Shown in pieces: positions 33,401 through 44,228 of a stretch of DNA of 64,000 bases. Made by a program: the position numbers and the translations under genes. The DNA is from Coccinella septempunctata (taxonomy: Eukaryota > Arthropoda > Insecta > Coleoptera > Coccinellidae), in NCBI RefSeq assembly GCF_907165205.1, contig NC_058195.1:6386001-6450000 (forward strand), in the 5' to 3' direction. The notes beneath the pieces were generated by a model. It was not told the origin of the DNA. It saw nothing but the letters and a program-made list of their open reading frames with translations, and made no database searches. The first letter of the stretch is position 1. Each line of letters opens with the position of its first letter.

Positions 33401-36400
33401 GCTGATTATATAACCATAAATGCCAATTGGATCAGACGAATATAACGGGAGATATCGCAGATTGAAATTTGCAATTTTTGAAAAAATGCCATTTCTGAGA
33501 TGAAAATCTAAACGAACGGAGATAGGCTTTCGAAATTGCTTGCAATAGATTCAGCGTGTTCGAAAACCTATACTTCCATACCAAAATTCTGAATATCTGA
33601 CACTGTTTAGTAGAAAATAATTTTTTTTGTTTTTCCACTTTTCATTTTCGAGTTGAGTTCGAAGAGCTCTCTGGAGAGCAATTCTCTATTGAATCATCAA
33701 CTGTTTGGTTTTCTAGAATCTTCAAAACAAATTCTATGCACTCCGTACCCTAGGAAACTAATAGAACATCCTGATTTTTAGATAGAGTAGCAAATAGGTC
33801 ATTTTAGGGGGTCTAACCCCTTGCTCATTTTTGACCCAAAAAATCGAGATTTTCGAAATCGAGTTTTTGTGCTAGGGTGGAAGCCTGGGCAACGCTGATT
33901 ATATAACCGGAAATCCCAATTGGATCAGACGAATATAACAGGAGATATCGCAGATTGAAATTTGCAATTTTTGAAAAATGCCATTTTTGAGATGAAAATC
34001 TAAACGAACGGAGATAGGCTTTCGAAATTGCTTGCAATAGATTCAGCGTGTTCGAAAACCTATATTTTCATATCAAACTTCCAGAGATCTGACACTCACC
34101 TGAAGGTATGCTAAAAAAATGATATGAAAGACCCACACCATTTTTTGAAAATATTCATTCACACCCTGTACACTTCTATATAAGGGTGTTTGAAAAGACT
34201 TTTTGTGCAATTTTGGGCGTTTCCTGAGCATAGCAGACCCATTTTTCAGCCTTATTCGTCGCATTTTCTGTTATTTGAATACTTACAGGGCCTTACAATA
34301 AAGCAGAATTGTAAAATATCGGATCTCTCTCGCAATAAACCGGAAAATAAAGCATTTCTGATTCAGGAGTAACTCAATTTCATTTGAATGATTCTCGTTT
34401 CTTGCCATATTTTTCCGATAAAGGTTTGAATACCTATAAAATGGTTTATGCGTTATAAAAATAAACTTGGGTGACATTCCCATACGTGCTGTTATAACCT
34501 ATATCCCAGTATTTCTCCATACAATTTCGCGGTAACCTAATAAAAATTTCCTGTTGGTCGTTATTTTTGATGCTGTCGATAGGTAATTTTCTATTAGGAT
34601 GGGAACTTGAACGCGGTCACATAGATATCAATATGTATACAGGGTAAGTCTTTGACTCGTACAAATATTTTAACAGTAGATTTTTGAGGTCAAAAGAAAC
34701 ACTTTTTTTCTATACCATTTTTATCAAATCGACTCGGTTTAAACGATACAGGATGTTGAAAAAAAATATTATTTTTAGTTTCATCTCACAAACGGTTTTA
34801 TCGAAGGAAATGAATTTCGGAATATAGTTTTTCTTTTAATTGATGAATCTTTTTCGAACACAAGATATGACCCACGTCTTCGAGTTTTCTCATTATAACC
34901 ATTTCGTACCATAGAAATACCAAAATTCAAAGAACCCAACTCTTGAAACTAAGTTCGACAGTATTTAATGAATATTTGAACGTTTTGTAAAATAAAAGTA
35001 TTCCTCCTATTTTCTCGTACAATGCGCCGTTTTCGAGTAATTTGACATTCAAAAATTAAAAAGTATCTGTGAAATTTGAAAAATTTGGTACTTTGGCTGA
35101 ATGCAAATTTGTTCAAAAGATCCACAGATGTCTAGTGTCACAGATTTAGCTGGTAATTTTGTTTTTCAGAGGTGCACAGCTCATTATGGAAACTTAAAAT
35201 GGCTATATCTTTTCAATGGGAAAAAATGGTCGGTATAGGTAAAAAGTGTTTCTTCGACCTCAAAAATCTACTCTTAAAATATTTGTACGAGTCAAAGGCT
35301 CACCCTGCATAAGTTTCATTACAAAAGGTCTAACCACAGGTGCCAAAAATCTGAAAAGAATGCACAGTAGCTCTGAAATGACGTGTGAAAAAACTTAGAG
35401 AGCATTATTGAATGAAACTTCTGACTTATTACCTGTACAAGTTGGGAATGTCACGAGGTTTTTTTCCTCTTCCTGTCTGGACCATATGACAGGTCTGCAA
35501 GTATCCAATTAATTTCCCCACAGGAGAAGTTTCAAGATTTCGACGAGTTTTCACGAAACTTTCGTGAAGTTTTCGAGGTAACGAAAACGCAATCTGTAAC
35601 TGTCACTCCTGATCCCGAAATGGACGGAATTAAACCGAGAAATTTAATATTCGTTCGATGGAAAAAAACTCGATCGAAAATAAGATAAGAGGGAGGAATT
35701 TGGAGCATCCTTATGATTAAAAACTGCCATCTAGGCGTCTTGAACATCCATGGGGCATTTTTGCATGAAAATGTTGGTATGTGAAAGAATCGTGGTTATT
35801 AATTGAACCGATTATTCAAAACATATTTATTCAATATCCAAAACTCCACTCTCATCGAAGAAACACTTCGAAACCTTCGAAGAAAACCACCTAATTCGAA
35901 AAATTGTAACAGCAAGAAACAATTAGCCATAACCTAACAAACATCATATTCAGTTATAACTTTTCGAGGATCAGTTATCCTCCAATCTACTCGATGTCTT
36001 GCACCGGATCCTGACAATCGACTGGGGGATCCAGAGCATAGCCAATTTACCCCATCTGGCTCCAAGAAAATTGGAAGTCTACCCTGCTTGAGGAGGCTGC
36101 TCACGTTCGCCCTAGAGGATATCCTGTTACAATTAACGAAAGATGCTGCAGATATCCGAAGATGTGCAGCTCAAATTGTGAACAAAATTCGACAAGAAAC
36201 GTATGGAAAATATCAGGAAGGAGTAGAAATAGCTTATAGGAGCCAGTGGCGGTTCCAGGAGTGATTTTCGAGGGGTGGCGCAATTTTATGGTCGAAATTC
36301 TGTAAGGTGCAGGTTTATCTTTATAATTGTGATATTAGCTATATGTTCGATAGTAAACTACTTTGAAACTTATTCGTAAATTGAAATGTGATACATATTT

Positions 36401-39400
36401 TGAAAGAGCAACTCTTCTAGTGATGAATCTTAGAATTTCATACATCTGTGTGCAACCGTTTGGTCTTGACGAATTTTTAACTGAACCCATCTTTTTCAGG
36501 ATTTTTCAGCTTTCGAGTCGTTTATCTCTCAATAAAAGTAGCCGTGGAAGAAAATGTGATACGTATTCTGAAAATAACCGGAAATCCCAATTGGATCAGA
36601 CCAATATAACAGGAGATATCGCAGATTGAAAATTGCAATTTTTGAAAAATGCCATTTCCAAGAAGAAAATCTAAACGAACGGATATAGGCTTTCGAAATT
36701 GCTTATAATAGATTCAGCGTGTTCGAAAACCTATATTTTCATACCAAACTTTCCAATATATGACACTATTCAGGAGAAAATATTTTTTTTTGTTTTTTCC
36801 AATTTTCATTTTCGAGTTGACTTCGAAGAGCTCTCTGGAGTGCAATTCTCTATTGAATCATCAACTGTTTGGTTTTCCAGAATCTTCAAAACAAATTCCA
36901 TGCACTCCATACCCTAGAACAGTAATAGAACATCCTGATTTTTAGACAGAGTAGCAAATAGGTCATTTTAGGGGGGTCTAACCCCTTGCTCATTTTTGAC
37001 CCAAAAAATCGAGATTTTCGAAATCGAGTTTTTGTGCTAGGGTGGAAGCCTAGGCAACGCTGATTATATAACCGGAAATCCCAATTGGATCAGACGAATA
37101 TAACAGAAGATATCGCAGATTGAAAATTGCAATTTTTGCAAAATGCCATTTCCAAGATGAAAATCTAAACGAATATAGATAGGCTTTCGAAAATGCTCGC
37201 AATGGATTCAGCGTGTTCGATAACCTATATTTTCATACCGAAATTCCAAATATCTGGCCCTGTTTATGACAAAATAATTTTTTTTGTTTTTCCACTTTTC
37301 ATTTTCGAGTTGACTTCGAAGAGCTCTCTGGAGTGCAATTCTCTATTGAAGCATCAACTGTTTGGTTTTCCAGAATCTTCGGAACAAATTCTATGCACTT
37401 CTTATCCTAGGATAGTAATGTAACATCCTGAATTTCAGACAGAGTAGCAAATAGGTCATTTTAGGGGGGTCTAACCCCTTGCTCATTTTTGACCCAAAAA
37501 ATCGATATTTTCGAAATCGAGTTTTTGTGCTAGGGTGGAAGCCTAGGCACCGCTGATTATATAACCGGAAATCTCAATTGGATCAGAGGAATATAACAGG
37601 AGATATCGCAGATTGAAAATTGCAATTTTTGCAAAATGCCATTTCCAAGATGAAAATCTAAACGAATATAGATAGGCTTTCGAAAATGCTCGCAATGGAT
37701 TCAGCGTGTTCGATAACCTATATTTTCATACCGAAATTCCAAATATCTGGCCCTGTTTATGACAAAATAATTTTTTTTGTTTTTCCACTTTTCATTTTCG
37801 AGTTGACTTCGAAGAGCTCTCTGGAGTGCAATTCTCTATTGAAGCATCAACTGTTTGGTTTTCCAGAATCTTCGGAACAAATTCTATGCACTTCTTATCC
37901 TAGGATAGTAATGTAACATCCTGAATTTCAGACAGAGTAGCAAATAGGTCATTTTAGGGGGGTCTAACCCCTTGCTCATTTTTGACCCAAAAAATCGATA
38001 TTTTCGAAATCGAGTTTTTGTGCTAGGGTGGAAGCCTAGGCACCGCTGATTATATAACCGGAAATCTCAATTGGATCAGACGAATATAACAGGAGATATC
38101 GCAGATTGAAAATTGCAATTTTTTGAAAAATGCCATTTCCAAGATGAAAATCTAAACGAACGGAGATAGGCTTTCGAAATTGCTTGCAATAGATTCAGCG
38201 TGTTCGAAAACCTATATTTCCATACCAAAATTCCGAATATCTGACACTGTTCAGTAGAAAATAATTTTTTTTGCTTTTCCACTTTTCATTTTCGAGTTGA
38301 CTTCGAAGAGCTCTCTGGAGTGCAATTCTCTATTGAATCATCAACTGTTTGGTTTTCTAGAATCTTCCAAACAAATTCTATGCACTTCATACCCTAGGGT
38401 AGTAATAGAACATAATGATTTTCAGACAGAGCATCAAATAGGTCATTTTGGGGGGGTCTAACCCCTTGCTCAATTTTGACCCAAAAAATCGAGATTTTCG
38501 AAATCGAGTTTTTGTGCTAGGGTGGAAGCCTAGGCACCGCTGATTATATAACCGGAAATCTCAATTGGATCAGACGAATATAACAGGAGATATCGCAGAT
38601 TGAAAATTGCAATTTTTTGAAAAATGCCATTTCCAAGATGAAAATCTAAACGAACGGAGATAGGCTTTCGAAATTGCTTGCAATAGATTCAGCGTGTTCG
38701 AAAACCTATATTTCCATACCAAAATTCCGAATATCTGACACTGTTCAGTAGAAAATAATTTTTTTTGCTTTTCCACTTTTCATTTTCGAGTTGACTTCGA
38801 AGAGCTCTCTGGAGTGCAATTCTCTATTGAATCATCAACTGTTTGGTTTTCTAGAATCTTCAAAACAAATTCTATGCACTCCATACCCTAGGACAATAAT
38901 AGAACATACTGATTTTCAGACAGAGTAGCAAATAGGTCATTTTAGGGGGGTCTAACCCCTTGCTCATTTTTGACCCAAAAAATCGAGATTTTCGAAATCG
39001 AGTTTTTGTGCTAGGGAGGAAGCCTAAGCAACGCTGATTATATAACCGGAAATCCCAATTGGATCAGACGAATATAACAGGAGATATCGCAGATTGAAAT
39101 TTGCAATTTCTGAAAAATGCCATTTCCAAGACGAAAATCTAAACGAACGGAGATAGGCTTTCGAAATTGCTTGCAATAGATTCAGCGTGTTCGAAAACCT
39201 ATAATTCCATACCAAAAGTCCGAATATCTGGCTTTGTATTTAGGTGATTCCATCATTTTGGAAATTTTTCGATAGTCACCGTTAGAGTGATTTTTCTCTC
39301 AATAAAAGTAACCGTGGATGAAAATGTGACACGTATTCTGAAAGAGCTACTCTTCTAGTAATAAATCTGAGGAGTTCATCCATCTAGGTGCAACTGTTCG

Positions 39401-42400
39401 GTCTTGACGAATTTTTAACTGACCCCATCTTTCCCTATAGAAAACCGATGTAATCGTTGGAGAATTTAGGCGATCTAATTGGGATTCTTCAAAACTCAAA
39501 CATTGTTAGACTGCGGAGGGAATTGAGTAAAAGTAAACATCAAAGCAGAAGTTTTAAGAGTACAAATTGAATTCTGGATAACTGCAGAAGAATCGAACTC
39601 CCCAGTCGATTTTAAAAGGGGAGGGCAAAAAGTTAGTCAATTACAGAAATTATGTTCTCTGCTGTATCGTGAGTTTCAATAGCTGCAGGTTACAGTTAAC
39701 AATGCCAATCAATTAATGGAAAAACTGAGTAGTTTTCTTATAAGCTGGACCTGGAGGGTATATAAATTTAAATCTACATTGATTTTTGTTTCACATAATC
39801 TAGCTAGATCTTCAGGAATGCCTAATACTTTGTTCTATCCCAGTTGCACTTAGTATTTGATGATCAAAACTAACAATTTCGTCCTCCCAAAATAGGCCAA
39901 GTTTAATCAAGTTCTTCACTCGACAAATCCAATAAAAATAAGGTCCAAATTCTATGAATTCCCTTCGGAAACTCACCTGTTGAAGTGTTTTCTGAAAGCT
40001 CCACTGACCCAGTACAGCGCCACAGGATTGGAGCAAGAGTGCAGATAGAAAAGGCAGAAGGATACAATCCTGAAATAGTTCCAGAAGGCGTTGTAGACTT
40101 CGTTGAAATTCGGGTAGAAGTAAAAAAACAGCAGATACATGTGGAAGGGCAAGAAGCATATGGCGAAAGCTAGTACAAAAATGAGGACAGTGATGGCCAC
40201 CTTCTTCCGCGCTTTTATCTGAAAAAATGGAATACAGAATCAACTGAGATTGTTCAGGAGTTAAAATTACCTGTCTTTGAGTGCCTTGAGCCTCCCCAGG
40301 AACATTCCTCGTGCTGATGATGAGATGATTGGCCATGTTCATGTAAAATATGGCTATAATGGTGAGGGGGATGACGTAGAGCACTAGGAACTTAGCCATC
40401 ACCATGGTTTTGGCGTAGTCCCCATCTAACCAGTCTTCAGGAAAAGGGTAGCAGACTGAGAAGTTGATGTTAGTGTCTGGATCGAAGATGTCTTTGATGT
40501 GGGAACCCATGGCTGCTGGGGTGGCACAAAGGATGGCTAGAGCCCATATTGAAAGGGCTATGCAAAGGGTGATCCGGGTTGCTTTTCTTCCACCACCTGA
40601 AAAAGGTCGTACTGACTATTTCCGTTGAAAATTACAAACCTACATTTGGTTATGTTGTTAGTACATCATGCTACGAAGAGTGAACTGAAATAACTTCAAC
40701 CCTTCTGCCCTAATTCCTATAGCTATAGCTATCATTGACACTCTATCATCGTGAAAGAAGGGTCCCTTTGAGTGAATTTCCTCTTTACATCCCTAACCGA
40801 AAAAGAACTTGGCTTCTTGATTAATTTCAGAGTCAGACATGGATGCATCTTCATCTTCTTGAAAGTCTCCTTTTACGTTGAGCTTCCAACCGCAATTTAC
40901 CCGCCATAAAAGGGGAGGACTATCAGGTTTCCATCTGGCTTGTCATAAAAATTGCGCTGTTTAATTAATGTAAATATAACGATGTCAAGGAATAGACATA
41001 GGGTAGATACACCCTCAAAGAGAGCCAACGCGAGCCAAAAGAAAACGTCATCGAGAATTATTTGGCGTGGATGAAAGAGTGTATGTATACAGGGTGCAAA
41101 TTCTTATGAACAAATTGGCTGAAAATTGTCTTTTAGAATTCACTGATTACCATCAGTTTTTGTAGGGAATAAACGCTCGCTGTTATACTAAAATTTTGTT
41201 ACTCTAATCAGCATGCAGAAACTTTTTCACTTCACAACTTCGCGATATGAAATCTCACCGACCTCCAGCGAAAAAACTACCCTCAATCCGCACTCCCATT
41301 TCAGTAAATCACATCTTTCCTATTCAATTATTCCGGCGACCATCCCCGTAGGAAAATTCATTCGTTTTCCCTAACGATTCATACAAATTATTCCGAGTTT
41401 TCCTTCACGGTTTTTCCAGTGCGAGCGACTAAAAGTTCTCCAGTAAGAGATATCTCAGGACGGAGTGTCAGATTATATTCATTGGGATTTTAAAACGCAG
41501 CAATTAAAAGTTTCACACCAGAGATGGTCATGGCTTTATTACAGACGTCTCCTGGGCTTTTCTTCCCATGGAAAAAGGGTGGATTTGTATTCAGGGGGTG
41601 TTTTATTGGCCGGGATGTTTACCTGTTTGTTTTTTTTTTACTTGTGGAATGTTTTCTTCAAGCCAGTGGGCTGTACGATGCTTCCTTGGACAAGATACAC
41701 GATTTTCAAAAGAGTAACAACAAGTAGGTACTTCTCCACTCTCTAGAGACACTAAAATGTGTGCAAAAACAACTGGTCACTTCATCTTTTTTTAAATCAG
41801 AAAAGGGACACAAAAACAAACCATCTGTGAAGTGCTCAAAATTGATTTGAACATTATACTAAACAATAAATTAGGGTTTTTGGGACAACACGTGAAAACC
41901 AACCCTTGAGCTTTCCCTTGGAAAGGTCTCGTCAATCTTGACAGAAAAGAAACTTGCTCCGCTTGTTGAAGGTGTCGACACAATATCATCCGGGAGTTTA
42001 AGATCCTTCTTCGCTTCCTTCCCAAAGGACATCTTTGACAGCTAAGTGATTGATGAAAGTAATATTTTATTACACAGAGTAGCCGGCCCAGTTATTTAGT
42101 CAGTTAAAGAGAACTCATGCCGACTTTATCCAGTTTCAGGCGTACCACAAATTTGCCCCTTTATTCTCTATATACAGGGTGAGTCTTCGACTTGTACAAA
42201 TATTTTAACAGAGTAGATTCTTAGGGTCGAAAGAAACACATTCATTAACCATTTTTTCCGAATCGGCTCGGTTTAAAAGATACAGACTGTTGAAAAAAAA
42301 TAAAAAAAAAAATTATTTTTTGTTTTATCTCACAAACGGTTATATCGAAGGAAATGGATTTCGGAATATAGTTTTTCATTCATTTGATGAATCTTTTTTG

Positions 42401-43902
42401 AACACAAGATATCACCCACGTCTTCCAGTTTTCTCATTATGACCATTACATACCATAGAAATACCAAAAATTCAAAGAACCAAACTCTTGAAAGAAATTT
42501 AGACGCTATATTATGAATATTTGAACGTTTTTTAAGACAAAAGTATTCTGCACATTTTCTCGTATAATGCGCCGATATCGAGTAATTTGATGGTCAAGAA
42601 TTAAAGAGTATCTGTGAAATTTGAAAACTTGGTTACTTTGGCTGAATACAACTCTGTTTAAAAGATCCACAGATGTGTAGTGTCACAGATTTAGCTAGTT
42701 ATTCTCAAGGTAAGTTCTGTTTTTCCAGGAGTGGCACAGTTCATTATGAAAACTTTAAATGGCTTTCGTCCAGTTGCAGGAAAGTCCATTAAAATTTAAT
42801 GCTCCATTAAAATCTTAATCCTCCATTTTCCCCTTCAAAAATGACAGTTTTAAATTTTGATAGGGCATCAAATCTTAATGGACTCTCCTGCAACTGGGCC
42901 TATATCTTTTTATTAGGGCAGAATCGAAAAAAATGGTAAAGACAAAAAGTGATTCTTTTGAACTCAAGAATCTACTGTTGAAATATTTGTACGAGTTAAA
43001 GACTCCCTCTGTATAGTACATAAGTCAAATCTCCAACTTACCGCTGGTATGGAATTTCTTGAGTGGATCGACAATGGCGAAGAATCTGTCGCCGGATAGG
43101 GCTGTTAACGTGAATATTGACACCCCCACTGAGATGTCCTTCGCCGTTTCTGAAATACGGCACATCATTTCTCCCCAAGGCCAATGATCGACGATGTAGA
43201 TCACCGCAGTGAATGGCACGCTGCTTACTATAACCAGAAGATCTGCTATGGCCAGGGACAGGATGTATCTGAAAAAAAGTCAAGCGGTGCCAAGTCTGGT
43301 GAAGGCTGTTCGATGGAGTTTTGTCACGATCGCTTCTAGGTGCATTATTCTCATTGAAATGAATGAAATTTTGATGGATGGGTTCGAAAATTTATTAGTT
43401 ATTGAATGAAGAATCTTTCGAAGAGTAGATATATCGAATGTCTAGAGGAAATCTACGAGATGACCAATAAAAAACCATAAGATATTTGATGGAAATCTTT
43501 AGATTAGATTAGAATATCTTTATGTTTTGGAAATGTACAGGTAATTATCACAAATGAATCTAATGGATGTTGAGTGTCCAATGGATTTAAGACATACTCT
43601 TGTTGTATGGTTCTATAAATCTCTTAGTGCAGGAACTCAATAAGTTCCACTTACGTATTGGGTACGTTCCTCATTGTCCGATGTTTCATGAAAATCCAAA
43701 CAAGAGTCCCATTTCCAAGTGTTCCAACTACGAAAATCACAAAGAATAATATTGGAACGAAGTATGTTTCAGGCCTTTCACTCAGCGGTATAAAATCAGT
43801 ATTATTTGTCACTACTATATCACTGAGGTTGTTCGATATATTTGTAGGGGATGTAGTGGACAACATCAGTTGGGGTAAGGGCTCGTTTTCACTGGAGTTC
43901 AT
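27403..43902 (-). CDS. CCHamide (bombesin-type) neuropeptide receptor
   Basis: A complete rhodopsin-class GPCR of the insect CCHamide receptor family (CCHa1R/CCHa2R), related to vertebrate bombesin receptors. Exons: 43655-43902, 43042-43268, 40271-40596, 39977-40218 and 27403-27622, giving 421 codons (420 residues). The N-terminus has N-glycosylation sites (N2, N21, N25, N33). TM1 carries GTLGN (N64), TM2 LAIAD (D92), and C119 pairs with the ECL2 cysteine of FSVCYPF. DRF at 143-145 replaces DRY. Other landmarks are VPGEAQG in loop 3, CFLPFH (288-293) in TM6 and NPVALY (331-336) in TM7. The 72-residue tail begins RYLLCIKSKRQRC and contains many Ser/Thr. The phase-2 junction HFN-AG|G-TAT joins the tail exon across a 12.3-kb intron. 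The tail matches the Drosophila receptor context FRKHFNRYLFC. CCHa1R versus CCHa2R cannot be settled here. Confidence 0.92.
27888..28245. repeat. 20-bp tandem array, left arm of the foldback element
   Basis: About 18 units of a 20-bp repeat (CGGAATTCTGAGATACAAGT with small variants). Every unit carries an EcoRI-like GAATTC. One stretch near 28050-28110 contains an inverted or rearranged unit. Confidence 0.9.
28990..29470. repeat. 20-bp tandem array, right arm of the foldback element
   Basis: About 23 units of the reverse complement of the left-arm repeat (core CAGAATTCCGACTTGTATCT). A mild ~120-bp higher-order pattern is visible, with CTTGCAAGTCGG recurring every sixth unit. Both strands read open through it as repetitive peptides, an artefact of the repeat. 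Confidence 0.88.
30640..30995 (+). repeat. Module B repeat, two copies at the left edge of the satellite
   Basis: Two successive ~170-180-bp copies share AAATTTTTCGATAGTCA, AACCGTAGATGGAAATGTG and GTCGTTCGGTCTTGACGA (with variants). The same module recurs at 36360-36570 and 39235-39430, bordering the 494-bp satellite arrays, and once at 54549-54740 in reverse orientation. It is probably the terminal part of the element that gave rise to the satellite. Confidence 0.75.
30996..34095. repeat. 494-bp satellite array, block 1 (about six units)
   Basis: Units recur every 493-494 bp. The landmark GTTTTTCCACTTTTCATTTT occurs near 31152, 31649, 32143, 32637, 33130 and 33624. Each unit also has GGGGGGTCTAACCCC, CGAGATTTTCGAAATCGAG and ATTATATAACC. 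A minus-strand frame starting MEKQKKLFST is open for 60-130 codons per unit. Its length varies and I do not regard it as a gene. The array lies in the last intron of the CCHamide receptor. It breaks off near 34095, after TCTGACACT. Confidence 0.95.
34096..36359. other. Segment separating the two satellite blocks
   Basis: It holds one TIR element (34636-35311) and otherwise non-repetitive DNA. A ~50-codon plus-strand open stretch ending near 36263 (with TKDAADIRRCAAQIVNKI) looks coding-like. It has no start or partner exon and may be a fragment of an old retroelement or pseudogene. Confidence 0.4.
34636..35311. mobile_element. TIR element, ACAGGGT family, copy 1
   Basis: The ends are inverted repeats of about 70 bp: TATACAGGGTAAGTCTTTGA at left against the complement of TCAAAGGCTCACCCTGCATA at right, each followed inward by CTCGTACAAATATTTTAA. 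Related copies are at 42172-43016 and 59591-60107. There is no transposase. It is a non-autonomous DNA transposon inside the receptor intron. Confidence 0.85.
36360..36571 (+). repeat. Module B repeat at the left edge of satellite block 2
   Basis: Shares the motifs AAATGTGATACATATTTTGA, GGTCTTGACGAATTTTTAAC and CTCAATAAAAGTAGCCGTGG with the copies at 30.7 and 39.3 kb. It joins the satellite at an AAAATAACCGG boundary. Confidence 0.7.
36572..39234. repeat. 494-bp satellite array, block 2 (about five and a half units)
   Basis: Same unit and orientation as block 1, with landmarks near 36790, 37285, 37778, 38272 and 38767. Neighbouring units are nearly or fully identical in pairs. The unit around 37150-37640 matches the one around 37645-38130, and the units around 38100 and 38590 also match. 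This indicates recent unequal exchange or gene conversion. The array ends near 39234 against module B. Confidence 0.95.
39235..39430 (+). repeat. Module B repeat at the right edge of the satellite
   Basis: Contains TTTTTCGATAGTCACCGTTA, AAGTAACCGTGGATGAAAAT and GGTCTTGACGAATTTTTAAC. It closes the satellite region symmetrically with the copy at 36.4 kb and lies about 550 bp from receptor exon 4. Confidence 0.72.
42172..43016. mobile_element. TIR element, ACAGGGT family, copy 2, with nested insertion
   Basis: The left end (TATACAGGGTGAGTCTTCGA) and right end (AAAGACTCCCTCTGTATA) are inverted relatives of the copies at 34.6 and 59.6 kb. Its right end lies only about 25 bp from the donor of receptor exon 2. 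A second element (42768-42900) interrupts it: copy 1 reads uninterrupted across the matching point (GGCTATATCTTTT). Confidence 0.85.
42768..42900. mobile_element. Nested miniature inverted-repeat element
   Basis: About 130 bp with inverted ends: CCAGTTGCAGGAAAGTCCAT at left, ATGGACTCTCCTGCAACTGG at right. It is inserted into the larger TIR element, within a GGCT/TATATC site that is continuous in the copy at 34.6 kb. It carries no coding sequence. Confidence 0.85.
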
Positions 43903-43936
43903 CCTTGTTGGGTTTGGAGCTTCGTTGGGGATCTAG

Positions 43937-43987
43937 TTAGGTTTGGGGCTTGGGAAGTCCTAGTTCAAGGTCCTTGGAGATCTCCAT
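43937..43987 (-). CDS. Possible 16-residue upstream open reading frame of the receptor
   Basis: A CAG acceptor at 43990-43988 appears to open a leader exon. That exon begins with ATGGAGATCTCC, a 17-codon frame that ends in TAA at 43939-43937, 35 nt before the receptor ATG at 43902. If the exon is real, the mRNA carries a short uORF that could lower receptor translation. Confidence 0.4.
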   Translation of the reverse strand: MEISKDLELGLPKPQT

Positions 43988-44062
43988 CTGAAACATAGAA
44001 ATCACATGTGAAAAAAACTTGTCAAGACGTACCTATTTAATCGTGCTAACGATTCTGATGGT

Positions 44063-44228
44063 GAGTTTATGCAGAATCAACACCTAGGAAGGACACCAAT
44101 GTAATTGACAGATGGCATGCACGTGTTTTTGCCATCTGCCCATGAGATTGGTGTCTTTCTTAGGTACCTTTAAAAGATTATACAGTATAATCTTTGGGTA
44201 GTTACTTAGTCACTCTGCATAAACTCCC
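44063..44228. repeat. Hairpin-forming inverted repeat upstream of the receptor
   Basis: AGGACACCAATGTAATTGAC and AGATGGCA (44090-44117) pair with TGCCATCT and GATTGGTGTCTTTCTTAGGT (44129-44165). The outermost GAGTTTATGCAG (44063) pairs with CTGCATAAACTC (44215-44226). A separate perfect palindrome, AAAGATTATACAGTATAATC plus TTT, lies within the right arm (~44172-44194). It resembles a foldback element with a small secondary insertion. Confidence 0.75.

Noticed and set aside
36100..36263. Coding-like plus-strand stretch TKDAADIRRCAAQIVNKI
   Set aside because: No start, acceptor or neighbouring exon, and no recognised family. It could be a fragment of an old pseudogene.
39812..40510. 232-codon minus-strand open frame covering receptor exon 3 and beyond
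   Set aside because: Only the exon 3 part is real. It reads through the intron and continues in a shifted frame across exon 4.
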